A DNA stretch of 64,000 nt from Pseudovibrio sp. JCM 19062. Its GTDB lineage: Bacteria > Pseudomonadota > Alphaproteobacteria > Rhizobiales > Stappiaceae. Below the pieces are notes generated by a model. It did not search any database and was not told the DNA's origin. It saw only the letters and a list, made by a program, of their open reading frames with translations. The stretch is taken from contig BAXV01000003.1 of NCBI GenBank assembly GCA_001310715.1, forward strand, positions 62,001-126,000, in the 5' to 3' direction. Positions 48,655-58,827 of this stretch are shown in pieces. The number at the start of each line of letters is the position of its first letter. Positions within the stretch are counted from its first letter, which is position 1. The position numbers were made by a program, and so were the translations under genes.

Positions 48655-49224
48655 CTAGTCCTGCAATGATAGCATACGCTGTAAGACTTTGTTCTTGTAA
48701 ATAAAGTAGTGCTTAAGAGCTGCTCCGATATGAACAAGAATTACTGCAATAAATGCATACGAAGCCCAGCCGTGTACCTCAGTGAAAAACTCGGACACCT
48801 TTGCTTTTTGCCCTAAAAACTCGGGCACTGGTAGATGCGGAATCTCAAAGAGGTTAAAGAAAACTGACGGGAGGCCAAGCGGGCTTGTTGAAACCAGTAG
48901 CCATCCTGTCAGTGGCATGATTAACATCAGGGCGTAAAGACTGATGTGTCCCAGGTGTGCAGCAACCCTTTCCCACGTCGGCGTATTCTCTGGCAAATCC
49001 GGTGTGATATTAGTGATTTTCCAAAGAAGGCGCAGGGCAACCAACGCCAGAACAACAAAGCCAATCGACTTGTGGAGCTGGTAGAGAGTGTAGGTTGCAG
49101 GCTCGAAGATCGGCAGCGTAACCATATAAAGGCCAAAGCCCAGCATACCGATGATAAGTGCAGCCATGGTCCAGTGCAGATAAATCGCGACGTATCCATA
49201 AGCTGATCGGGTGTTTTTGATCAT
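48655..49224 (-). CDS. Cytochrome b561
   Basis: Intact inner membrane di-heme cytochrome of 189 residues with four main helices. Heme-ligand histidines are seen in IYLHWTMAALIIGMLGFGLY, YQLHKSIGFVVLALVALRLL, AAHLGHISLYALMLIMPLTG and EVHGWASYAFIAVILVHIGA. It belongs to the YodB/YceJ type that passes electrons between quinol and periplasmic acceptors. It is flanked by two yceI genes on the same strand, matching the yceJ-yceI pairing known in enterobacteria. The operon likely handles quinol redox in the periplasm. Confidence 0.93.
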   Translation of the reverse strand: MIKNTRSAYGYVAIYLHWTMAALIIGMLGFGLYMVTLPIFEPATYTLYQLHKSIGFVVLALVALRLLWKITNITPDLPENTPTWERVAAHLGHISLYALMLIMPLTGWLLVSTSPLGLPSVFFNLFEIPHLPVPEFLGQKAKVSEFFTEVHGWASYAFIAVILVHIGAALKHYFIYKNKVLQRMLSLQD

Positions 49225-49321
49225 GGACAGCCCCTTTGATCAAGGGAAGGGACGGCAACGCCCCTTCACCAAATTCGATCAGGCTGTCAGAGCAATGCAT
49301 GCATCTGACAGACCAGAACTA

Positions 49322-49897
49322 TTACTGTACGGTCGCTTCAAAGCTGATGTTGATGTTCACATCGTCAGACACGTAAGGCAAAGCATGGTCATACCGTAAT
49401 CAGAGCGCTTGATCGTGGTGGAAGCATCCAGACCAACAGCCCGTTTATTCGCTGATGGATGCTGGCCAAGCTGGTTGACAACAACCCGCAGAACGGTTGG
49501 TTTGGTGATGTCGCGAATGGTCAGGTCACCAGTGACTTCCAGCTCGTTATCGCTAACCTTTTCGACCTTGGTGGACTTGAATGTTGCAGTCGGGAACTGT
49601 TCAACATCGAAGAAGTCCGGGCTCTTAAGATGCCTGTCGCGTCTCTCCCAGAAAGTATCCATGGAAGTGACGTCAATCTCCACGTCCACTTTAGAGTTGG
49701 CCGGGACCTCTTCATCAATGATCAGAGTAGGGTCCATTTAGCAAAGCGACCGTCTGTGGTGGAGTAACCCAGGTGATTGTAGTCAAACGCAAGGTTTGCG
49801 TGGGACATGTCAACGTCGTAGGCACTGGCTCAGCCACTGCTGCCGTGGTCAAGAAAGAAGCTGCAACTGCAAGCATTCCGAAGCGAACTGATTTCAT
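49322..49897 (-). CDS. YceI-family periplasmic protein, copy 2
   Basis: First gene of the operon, about 192 residues. Signal peptide MKSVRFGMLAVAASFLTTAA starts at 49897 behind GGAG. The frame then shifts several times between about 49730 and 49830 (single missing bases) through SHANLAFDYNHLGYSTTDGR. The barrel has TLIIDEEVPANSKVDVEIDV, HLKSPDFFDVEQFPTATFKS and LEVTGDLTIRDITKPTVLRV, the canonical YceI blocks. The corrected end past 49387 gives DDVNINISFEATVQ. It is closer to the standard YceI consensus than copy 1. Confidence 0.9.
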
Positions 49898-50216
49898 CGT
49901 AATCTCCAATAAAGTTGAACTCTAAATTTCAAGCTTGGCAAACAATTGGCAGATGTGCAGAAAATTGCAATTAAACGCATTGTTCAATATAGGTGCACAA
50001 TCACGCAAAACCCAGCGATATTGCTGTTTTTGGAAAACATTGATGCAAAAATGAGTTGCCACTGTGGCAATATAAAGGAGATTGTGAAACCGGTTGATAC
50101 AACTACAAAACTATAAGGGTTTTACATCACGTTTTCGTGTGTGTGTATCAGCTGGAAACAGTCTGGAAGGAGAATAGGGTAGTAGGGAGGCACAGGTTCG
50201 CGCCTCCAACAATGCC
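49898..50216. other. Promoter region of the yceI operon and tail of methyltransferase gene
   Basis: About 319 bases. A hairpin GGAGGC / GCCTCC at about 50186-50206 follows the methyltransferase stop but lacks a T run. The rest is AT-rich. No gene seen. Confidence 0.35.
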
Positions 50217-50719
50217 CTACGGCTTGTAGGTAAAGAGAATGCCGTTTTTATCGCGCAAAACCTCGAATTTTTCTTTCTTCAGAGTGTCGCGAAGATTAGG
50301 CAGAACGCTTTTGTCATCAGCAATCAACATATATCCGCCTACCCGCAGGTGGCCGAGCATGCGTTGTAAAAGCTTAACCCGCGCCGTCCTCGGAACCTCG
50401 TGGAAAAATCTGTCTGCAATAATCGCATCAAGACCTGAGGCGGGGTGTAGCCCAAGGCGTCAGCATGAACGATTTCAATAGGCAGGTTGTCAGCTTCAAC
50501 ACGCTCCTGCAATTGGTCCAGCCCCACTTTAGAACTGTCCAGAGCAATCACATTGTAACCGCGCTTGGCTAGAAAGACCGAGTCGCGTCCCTGTCCCGCA
50601 CCCAGATCTAAGATGGTGCCGGTGTCGAAGTCCAAGTTTGAGAACAGTGTCGTAAACTGCTTGGAGGTATGGCCGAAGTAACTTTCGTCCTTGGCGTAGA
50701 TTTTATCGTATTTTTGCAT
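50217..50719 (-). CDS. Class I SAM-dependent methyltransferase
   Basis: Small methyltransferase of about 168 residues. Motif I is ILDLGAGQGRDSVFLAKRGY, motif II VIALDSSKVGLDQLQ, and motif III VHADALGYTPP. The frame breaks near 50437 with one missing base, then reads FHEVPRTARVKLLQRMLGHL and RVGGYMLIADD, and ends at 50217. The order and length resemble TehB-like thiopurine/tellurite methyltransferases, but the substrate is not clear. The ribosome site before MQKYDKIYAKDE is weak. Confidence 0.82.
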
Positions 50720-50812
50720 AAGTCAGCCTGCATGGATCTTTAAGTCAAGCATATACAGGATCGCAGAAAATGAACAAGCCCAACCAGTATAATGCTGCTT
50801 GGGCTTGCTGTA

Positions 50813-51361
50813 TCAGGTGAAGCTTTGCTTCATGAAAACTGTCGGCTCTCCCATATAGGTGCCGTCTGTGTACTTCTTGAACCCGACCCGTTCAGCAAGA
50901 GCAATGCTCGCTGTGTTTTCCGGTGCAATAATGCAGTGAACCTCAGGAAACCGTCTGGAATTTTTTTAGCCAGGACAGACACAGCTCCACAGCTTCGCGC
51001 GCATACCCCTTGCCATGAAACTTGGGAGAGGTCACCCAGCCAGCCTCCGCAAATCCTTCCAGACTAGGGGTAACATCACGTTTGAAGTCGGAAAAGCCGA
51101 TATCGCCGATCAGCGCACCACTGTCTTTCTCGATTACAGCCCAATACCCAAACCCGCAAAGGCTCCAATGGCCAGCATATTTAAGGAGTCTGCCCCAAGT
51201 ATCTGATCGGCTGGAAGCTTGCCTGATATGTAGCGAACCACCTCAGGCTCTGCCCACAATTTGCAGCATGCGTCAAAGTCTGATGGCTGGTGAGCACGCA
51301 CGATAATGCGCTCGCCCTCGAGTGTTGGAGCGGTTGTACAACGTTCTTCTTCTATGATCAC
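50813..51361 (-). CDS. GNAT-family N-acetyltransferase (RimJ/RimL type)
   Basis: Acetyltransferase of about 183 residues. N-terminal LEGERIIVRAHQPSDFDACC matches RimJ/RimL-type enzymes. The acetyl-CoA loop lies in VTSPKFHGKGYAREAVELCL, and the C-terminal part ENTASIALAERVGFKKYTDG is typical. Breaks lie near 51182 (AAA read as AA) and 50949. A GTG at 51361 is taken as start because an upstream ATG would lie in the terminator of the preceding gene. Targets of such proteins may be ribosomal proteins or small amines; unknown here. Confidence 0.82.
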
Positions 51362-51375
51362 AAAAATAGTCCCCG

Positions 51376-51408
51376 AAAAAGCCGGAGAGATAAACACTCC
51401 GGCTCCCC
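51376..51408 (-). terminator. Terminator after gabD
   Basis: On the minus strand, AGCCGGAG, a nine-base loop, CTCCGGCT and TTTTT. It lies 18 bases after the gabD stop. Confidence 0.9.
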
Positions 51409-51425
51409 AAAATTAGCAATAAGTT

Positions 51426-52900
51426 TTAAAGGCCAAGCCCACCAATGCAAGAGTATTTGATGTTGATGTAGTCATCGATGCCGTATTTGGAACCTTCATT
51501 CCCCATACCGCTGTCTTTGTAGCCGCCAAACGGTGCATACTCGGTGGTGATCACGCCTTCATTCACGCCGACGAGGCCATATTCCAGCGCTTCCATCATG
51601 CGGAACGTCTGACCCAGATCCTGACTGTAGAAGTAGCAGGCAAGGCCGTATTCAGTATCATTGGCCATCCTGATTGCATCGTCTTCGCTCTCAAACTTGA
51701 AGACAGGTGCAAACGGACCAAATGTTTCTTCCTTGGCAACCTTCATGTCCGGCGTGGCATTCAGCAGCAAAGTCGGCTCAAAGAAGCTGCCACCTTGTGC
51801 ATCACGCTTCCCGCCAGAAACGACGCTGCCGCCTTTCTCCACGGCGTCGGTGATCAGCTCTTCCACTTTGGCAACCGCATGTTCATCAATCAGCGGCCCC
51901 TGATTAACATCCTCATCAAGACCATTACCAACGCGCAACTGCTCCTCAATCGCCGCTTTCAGCTTTGCGGAAAACTCATCATAGATACCTGCCTGAGCGT
52001 AGATGCGATTGGCACACACGCAGGTTTGACCAGAGTTTCTGAACTTGGAGGCAATGGCTCCTTCAACAGCCTTGTCGATATCAGCTGAGTCAAACACGAT
52101 AAACGGCGCATTGCCGCCCAGCTCCATGGAGACCTTCTTCATATTGGCCAGAGCTTTCGAGGCAAGCTGTTTGCTACTGGTGTGGAGCCAGTGAAGGTGA
52201 TCTTACGCACCTTCTCGTTCTCACACATTTCATCGGCTATTTGCGCAGCAGAACCGGTAATAATGTTGATCACGCCCGCAGGAATACCAGCCTCCTCAGC
52301 CAGCTCTCCGAGGATCAAGGCCGAGTAAGGCGTCTGGCTTGCTGGCTTGGCAACAACCGTACAGCCGGACCCCAAAGCAGCTGCGAGCTTGCGTCCAAGC
52401 ATGGAGCTTGGGAAGTTCCATGGCGTAATCGCGCCAACAACGCCCAATGGCTCTTTGGTCACCATGATGCGGCGGTCCTTCCACGGGGAAGGGATCACAT
52501 CGCCATAAACCCGCTTGCCCTCTTCAGCAAAGAAGCGAATGTAGTTGCCCGTGATCGCCACTTCGCCCATGGACTCAGCCAATGGCTTACCCATTTCAAT
52601 AGTTAGCAGCCGGGCAAGTTCCTTCTGATTTTTACTAATCAGGTCCGCCCAGCCCAGCATCAGGTTACAGCGTTCGACGGCAGTCATCTTCGACCAGACC
52701 TTAAACGCGGAGTGAGCGGCATTAATCGCTTCTGCCGTCTCTGTGCGCCCGAACCGTGGGACTTGTCCGATGATGGCACCGGTCGCTGGATTGTTCACTG
52801 AGATGGAATTGCTCTCGTCTCCGCGAACCCATTTTCCTCCAATGAGGCATGCTTCACGAAGGAGTGGAATATCTTTGGTTGGTGAGACTGTGGAACTCAT
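51426..52900 (-). CDS. gabD: Succinate-semialdehyde dehydrogenase
   Basis: NAD(P)-dependent aldehyde dehydrogenase of about 491 residues, closest to GabD, which oxidises succinate semialdehyde from 4-aminobutyrate. Seen: GAITPWNFPSSMLGRKLAAA, the catalytic glutamate in MELGGNAPFIVFD, the catalytic cysteine in NSGQTCVCANRIYAQ, and the C-terminal GGYKDSGMGNEGSKYGIDDY. Start at 52900 (MSSTVSPTKDIPLLREACL) follows AGGAGAT. The frame breaks near 52180, where the family sequence TFTGSTPVGKQLA is interrupted by one missing base. No aminotransferase partner is adjacent, so the exact aldehyde is inferred. Confidence 0.92.
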
Positions 52901-53362
52901 GAGTATCTCCTGATGAAGTAATATCCCGCCAGGCAATGGGGGAGAGACTGGGAAATATGAGGTAGGAATGGCTTTATCTAATCTACACATATAAGTGGAA
53001 GATCTGGGAATAACACCTGCTTCTCATAGGATTTGCAAAGATTGAGCCATTCTGCAATGCAGTTTGATGGGACGATTAATTGTCTCTTTCTCAACAGTCG
53101 TGGTTAGAACAGAAACTGGCGCAGTTATAAGCTTTAGGGGCGCTTCCGGACAGATATGGAGACCGGAAAAATCTGGAATGATATCATTCCGACAGGCGCG
53201 CCTGAACTCCAATTCTCGCCGGAAAAGAGGAGTTCAAAGTCCCCAGAGTGTCGTTCACATCGCTACCACCGACAATTAGCAACACACTGCAATTGTGCTG
53301 GCCTGTAAAATATGTCAGGAGCGACCTGCTGAACAATAACTCGAATTGCGAAGGTTTCCTCC
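52901..53362. other. Gene-free stretch between gabD and the Ldh2-type gene
   Basis: About 462 bases between divergent genes. It contains a perfect palindrome at 53175-53190 and a smaller one, CTGCA-A-TGCAG, near 53053. No open frame with a credible product was found. Confidence 0.4.
53175..53190. promoter_or_regulatory. Perfect 16-base palindrome, candidate operator
   Basis: GGAATGATATCATTCC is fully self-complementary. It lies in the shared upstream region of gabD (275 bases away) and the Ldh2-type gene (173 bases away). The size fits a dimeric repressor such as GntR or IclR types, but no regulator gene is adjacent. Confidence 0.5.
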
Positions 53363-54375
53363 ATGTCAGACACGGTCAATCTCTCATTAGAAGGAGCACT
53401 CAAACTCACTATCTCTGCCTTGTCTGCAAACAAAACCGACCCCGCAAACGCACAGATCGTTGCTCAGGCGCTGGTGAATGCGGAAGCTGATGGTCAGGCA
53501 GGACACGGCCTTTCCAGAATTCCCTCCTATACCGCCCAGACCAGAACCGGAAAAGTGGATGGCTTTGCAAAACCGGAAGCTCAGCTCGTCACACCCGTTG
53601 TTCAACGTGTCGATGCCAAATTTGGGTTTGCCTATCCCGCAATTGAAGTTGCTCTGCCGTTTTTGAAAGAAGTATCTGCACAAAACGGACTGGCACTCAG
53701 CGCGATCTGTCACTCCCATCATTTCGGACAGGCAGGTGCGCATTGCGAACGACTGGCACGAGAGGGAATGATCGCACTGGTCTTTGGAAATACACCCAAG
53801 GCAATCGCAGCATTTGGCGGCAAGAATCCCATGTTCGGTACCAACAATCGCCTTTGCAGCTCCAAACGGAGACTCTGACCCGCTCGTGATTGATCTGGCC
53901 CTTTCTCGTGTTGCCCGTGGAAAGATCATGGCTGCGCAGCGCGCTGGTAAGTCCATTCCAGAAGGCTGGTCACTGGATAAAGAGGGACAACCAACAACAG
54001 ACCCCGATGCAGCTCTGGAGGGAACCATGATTCCGATCGGCGAGGCAAAAGGCGCCGCACTGGCAATGATGATTGAGATCCTTGCCGCAGGCTGTGCGGC
54101 TCCGCATTCGGGTTTGAAGCCTCAAGCTTGCTCTCCGGAGAAGGCGATGCGCCAGATCTTGGGCAGGTTATTCTCGCAGTGGATGCCAATCTGGTCTCTG
54201 GTGGGGCATTTGCGGAGCGGATGCACACTCTGGTTGCGGCCATTGAGGCAGACAGGGGGCACGTCTGCCAGGCACATCCCGCCTGGCAGCTCGGGCCAAA
54301 GCACAAACTTCCGGCATCAATCTGCCACAGCCAATCTACCAGGAGGTAATGCGACTGGCTGGCCAGCCGGTTTAA
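53363..54375 (+). CDS. Malate/L-lactate dehydrogenase (Ldh2) family oxidoreductase
   Basis: NAD(P)-dependent oxidoreductase of about 338 residues of the Ldh2/YlbC/ComC family, unrelated to classical lactate dehydrogenase. Seen: ADGQAGHGLSRIPSYTAQTR, the catalytic-region HSHHFGQAGAHCERLAREG, NPIAFAAPNGDSDPLVIDLA after the first break, and GEAKGAALAMMIEILAAGLC. Breaks lie near 53848 (CCC read as C), 54092 (one C missing) and 54259 (one G missing). The end reads INLPQPIYQEVMRLAGQPV. Family members act on malate, sulfolactate, ureidoglycolate or delta-1-piperideine-2-carboxylate; which one applies is not decided here. The stop overlaps the tamB stop by four bases on the other strand. Confidence 0.85.
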
Positions 54376-57300
54376 TCGTATTCACGCTCATAATAGAAGC
54401 CGGCTTTGGCATCCCCGTCAGAGCCAGCTTGCCCGCGAAGCTTCAGGAACTTGGTCACGTCAATATCAACAGCCGCTGAGTTGTCACCGGTTGTTGCTTC
54501 CTGTGTAACGCCCAGATAAATCCGCTCACTCACATAGCCACCCACAGCCAGTTCTGGATTTCCTGCGGCATCAAAATTGATATTAATGTCGCTGACACCA
54601 AGAAGATTGCGGAGGGTGCCCAAAGGTCCTTCTATACCGGTACCGCCCGTGAGAGTTGCAATCGCACTGGCAAGGTTAGCAAGCTGAAATGGCGAAAGGT
54701 CATTGACAGATTCTCCAAACAGGAGCTGCGACAGCACCTCGTCGTTGGGCAAAGTTGGCACCGAAGTGAAGTCAACTGAGGGCATATCGGCAGGTCCGGT
54801 CACCAGAACAGTTATCTCGGTGGTACCCGATGTTGTCGATGCTGCAAAATCAAGCCGGGGGACGAGCGGGCCGCTGAATGTCACATTGCCGCGACTGAGT
54901 GTCAGGCGTTTTGAGAGAATGTCGATCCGCCCGCGCACCAGCGAAAAGGCACCAACAGTCCTGACATCGCTGAGGGTTCCCCCAACATTCAGCGTTCCAC
55001 CAGCCTCAGCATTAACGCCTCGGCCACGGATGAAGATTTTACCATCAGCTTCCACATCCACATCCAGTCTGGCCATCATGAGAGGGCTTTGCTGCTCGCC
55101 CTCTTGTTCGGTGTCGCGTCCTTCATCCTGAGCCAGAATCTCGGCTTGCTCAAGGATGGGTTTAGGTGCGTTCAGGTGGCGTACAATCACAGGATTGATG
55201 CTGGAGTTGAATGAGCTGGGTATTTCAATATCTGCCTGATTGATGGTCACATTGCCCGTAATGGAAGGCGGTGAACCAGCATCCGCAAGAGAGCCCTGAA
55301 GAGTGAGGTTTGCATCAATCAAAGCACTGATAAACGTCCCGTCAATATAGCGTCCGCCATCAATTGTCAGCTCCATCTGAGCAGGCAGACCTGCACCTAG
55401 CCCCAATGTGCCATCTAGGCTCAAAGTGCCACCGTTAGTAAACTTTGCTGCCAACGCATCTATCACGATTTCCTGACGGGTGACCTGAATAACACCGGTA
55501 TAATCGGCGAGCGTCATGCCGGTTGAGAATTGGGTGGTCGACAAGTTGACTGGACGGACCTCAATCGCAACCTGCGGATCTCTGAGTGGGCCGGAAATGG
55601 TTCCGTCCAGACTGAACCCGCCGCTTCCACCAAGGTTCTGCTCGATCAACTTTGCACCGACTAACTCGAGTGGAATAGTGCCCGTTGTCGTCAAGGACAA
55701 CTCTTGAGCCCCGGTCAGATTGATTGTTCCAGAACTCTGGACGTTCAGCCCGGACTCGTTACTCACGGTTGTTTGTTGGTTAACCTGGTTCGCGGCAAGG
55801 GATCCCGAGTTTTCAATCCGGATCGGGAGAATGCGGTTGTCTACAAGTGGCTTTGCGGAAAACCCGTCAAGAACGATCTGCCAGTTGGCTTGCGGTGCGT
55901 CTTTGGTTCCAGATACACGCGCTGTTCCATTCAGAGTGCCCGCCAAATCAAGATCAGAAACAAAAGCATTTGCAAGCGAAAGCGGCAGTCGCATCATTTC
56001 CGCACTGATATCAAGCTCACGGCTGGTGCTGCCGGTAACGCGCAGTATCCCATTACCCAATGCCAGTTCAAAAGGAGTGACAGAGGTCCGGTCATCAAGC
56101 AAAGAAATCGTCGCAGGCTGCCTTAGATTGCTCTGTATACCTTTGTAGGTGGCCTCTAAAGAACTCAGTGTTAGAACCACCCCGTTAGGAACAGTTTGCA
56201 CCATACCTGTGCTTTGAATTCGGTCGTTATTCTCTGCAAAGTTAGCGTTAATCGAGAAACCAGTAGCGACCGCATCAGCTGTGTTGCCCTCAACCGGTGT
56301 GGCGTTCACACTTAAGGACCGAAGGTTCACCCCTTCAACTTCAACACCATCAAGCGTAATCGTAGCGTTTGCTGCGGGCCGACTGAAGGGCTTGTCGATC
56401 CAGCCTTCAGCAGCAAAGGAGCTGATGGAACTTTGCTGAAAGCGCAGTCCAGCGGCGGTCAGATCAAAATTGGCCTTTGCGCCCCCGTCGTCCTGCTGAA
56501 TGTCAATGTTGCCTTGAGCCGAACCGTCAATTTCTGTCAAGATCAATGGTGACAGTGTACTTAAATCAGTTGCCTGAATGGTGAATTGCCCGACAAGGCC
56601 TTGCGGAAGCTGCGCAAGCTCAGGGATCTCAGCATGACCTGTTAGTGAGTTCCCCCCAAACTCAAAATCCAGTGTGGGGATTGATAGCTTATCAGCCTCA
56701 CTGACCAGCTTGAATTTGCCAATCAGGTCCTGACCTTCAAATGAGCCAGAAAGGTCAATATCTGCATTGGGAGTGGTTTCGGAAAGCGTCCCGTTAGCAG
56801 ACAGCCGCAACCGCTCCAACGGCGTGCCATCCATCTCAACGCGGTCAGCCTGAACCTGCAGCGTCACATTCGGAGCTGAGACTGGACCGGAGACCGTGCC
56901 ATTGGCATTTAGGGCACCAACCACACGCGATCCAGCAAATCCAACCGCTCAACCTGCGCCGTAAGCGCACCATCTAACTGACGATCCTGTAAACTGCCAT
57001 GAGCTTCAATCTGTCCGAAGGTATTCGTGAAACGAAGCGTGTTTAGCTGCCCTGTTGAAGCGAGAAGGTCAGATGTATCCAGTGTCGCAGAAAGTTTGGC
57101 CGAGAAATTGCTCAATGAACCAAGGACTGGATCAATACGCTCATTTTGCAGGCTTACACGATTGCTGGTTCCCGAAAGGTCGATCTCTCCTGACATCTGA
57201 CTAAAATCGGCAAGGAGCGAGAGGCTAGCCTCAACAGATCCACTGAGCTCTTGCTGCACGAAGGCGGACAGAACGCTCAGGTCTGAGATGGAAATCTCAC

Positions 57301-58799
57301 CCTGTGCGCGACCGTTCTCAGGCGAAAGTTCAACCATATCAAAGCGTGCTGTCGCACCATCACTTTCCAGATGAAGCTCGGAAAGGTCAAGTTCCATCCG
57401 GGTTGGAGACGCGGTCCCTTTAAGGGAGAGAGTTGCAGTCTCAATGCGTTGATCGTCAGTATCCGAAGGTATTTCAATACCATTCACCTGAAGGCTCGCT
57501 CCATGGGAATGGACATTGCGTCAGCCGAGAACTGTGCGCCTTCGCCCTTCGCCGAAAGGTTTATGTCATCCACATTGGCGTCATGCGTTTCCACTTGGCT
57601 GACCTGCGCAGACAAATCCCAGTTGAGGTTCTCAAGGGGACCGGAGGCGGTAGCATTGAGCGTCAGTGCGCCAAGTTGAACAACCTGATTACCTCCCCGC
57701 AGTACAAGTGGCTCGTTGTTATTTGCAACTGTCTGAATCTGAGCATTTGCATTTAAAACCTTACCGTCCACGGTATAAGCATTATCGAGCCGAGCGGTGA
57801 TTGCAGCCGTTGAGAGACGTGCACTGGCTGTGAGCGGAATATAATCCTCATTCAGCGAAGCGCTTGCAAACCATAGGGTTTGTCCAGCAAAAAGACTGGT
57901 AACCGATGCAGGCAGAAACTGGCCAAGCTCACCTGACAGACGGGTTGTTAGAAATTTCTGCGCTCCATTTTGTGTAAGAGTAATATCGCCATCAATCGCA
58001 CGGGCATTGTTCAGGTCAACCTGCAGTGAGGAAGACCAGTTTGTGAGTGGCCCGCCACCTTCCATACGCAGTGTAAAGCTAGGCGCGTCCTCAAGCTCAA
58101 GAAGATTAGCCGCTAGCCCGTTAGCCGCTTCAGAAACCAGAGCCCGGAAACGAACCAAGCCCTCCTTCGGGTCAAAATCCACATCAACATCTGCCGACCC
58201 TTGCACAGCGCCAAAGCGGGTGACGTTGAGCTTCCCTGATATAGTCTCGGGCGAACTGGAGTAGCTCGCTGTGCCGGTAACCGCGAACTGTGCAGGCATC
58301 CCTGCAAGTGAGGCGGGCAAGGCTACTTCTTCGATGTTGAGTTGCCCAAGCCTGATTGAACTGAAAGGAAGCGCAATGCCTGTCGCACTGCTGCTGTCTG
58401 GCTCAGAAGCTGGACTTTCAGCTGCCTCTGGCAATCGGATAAGACCAATTTGCTGCGCTGATATCTCCCGGATATCAAGTGCCCCCGTTATCAGAGCAAG
58501 CGGCGACCAAAGCAAAGCTGCATCATGAACCTCAAGCCAGGAGCCATCCTGATCAGACAGATAAATTCTCTCGGCAAGCAAGTTGCCTGAAATGGTGAGC
58601 CTGGCTGCTCGACTGTAACATCTGGCAGGAGCGAGCTGAGCGCTGTCCCAAGCAGCTGGCGTCCTTCTTTAAAACTACTCGCCACAACAAGTCCAGCATA
58701 AACCACAAGCACCAATACAAGAAGCAGGGCCAGTAGCTTACCTAGGATCGTTGTGATGCGTCGAACCAGTTGCATTCGCTCGATGATCTTTCTCTGCAT
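54372..58799 (-). CDS. tamB: Translocation and assembly module inner membrane protein TamB
   Basis: Very large AsmA-superfamily protein of about 1,475 residues that spans the periplasm and is thought to move lipids or help outer membrane protein assembly. One N-terminal membrane helix (LGKLLALLLVLVLVVYAGLV) is followed by long repetitive beta-strand sequence and the C-terminal TamB/DUF490 domain. That domain shows FSLVRGRIDILSKRLTLSRG, TVLVTGPADMPSVDFTSVPT-like and LPNDEVLSQLLFGESVNDLS, ending GFYYEREYD. Breaks lie near 58590, 57485 and 56915; each fits a single base. It starts 28 bases after tamA on the same strand. Confidence 0.93.
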
Positions 58800-58827
58800 A
58801 ATGCGCGCCTCAGGAAGGCTGCATAAG

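Noticed and set aside
50184..50208. Hairpin after the methyltransferase gene as a terminator
   Set aside because: The stem is present but no T run follows on either strand.
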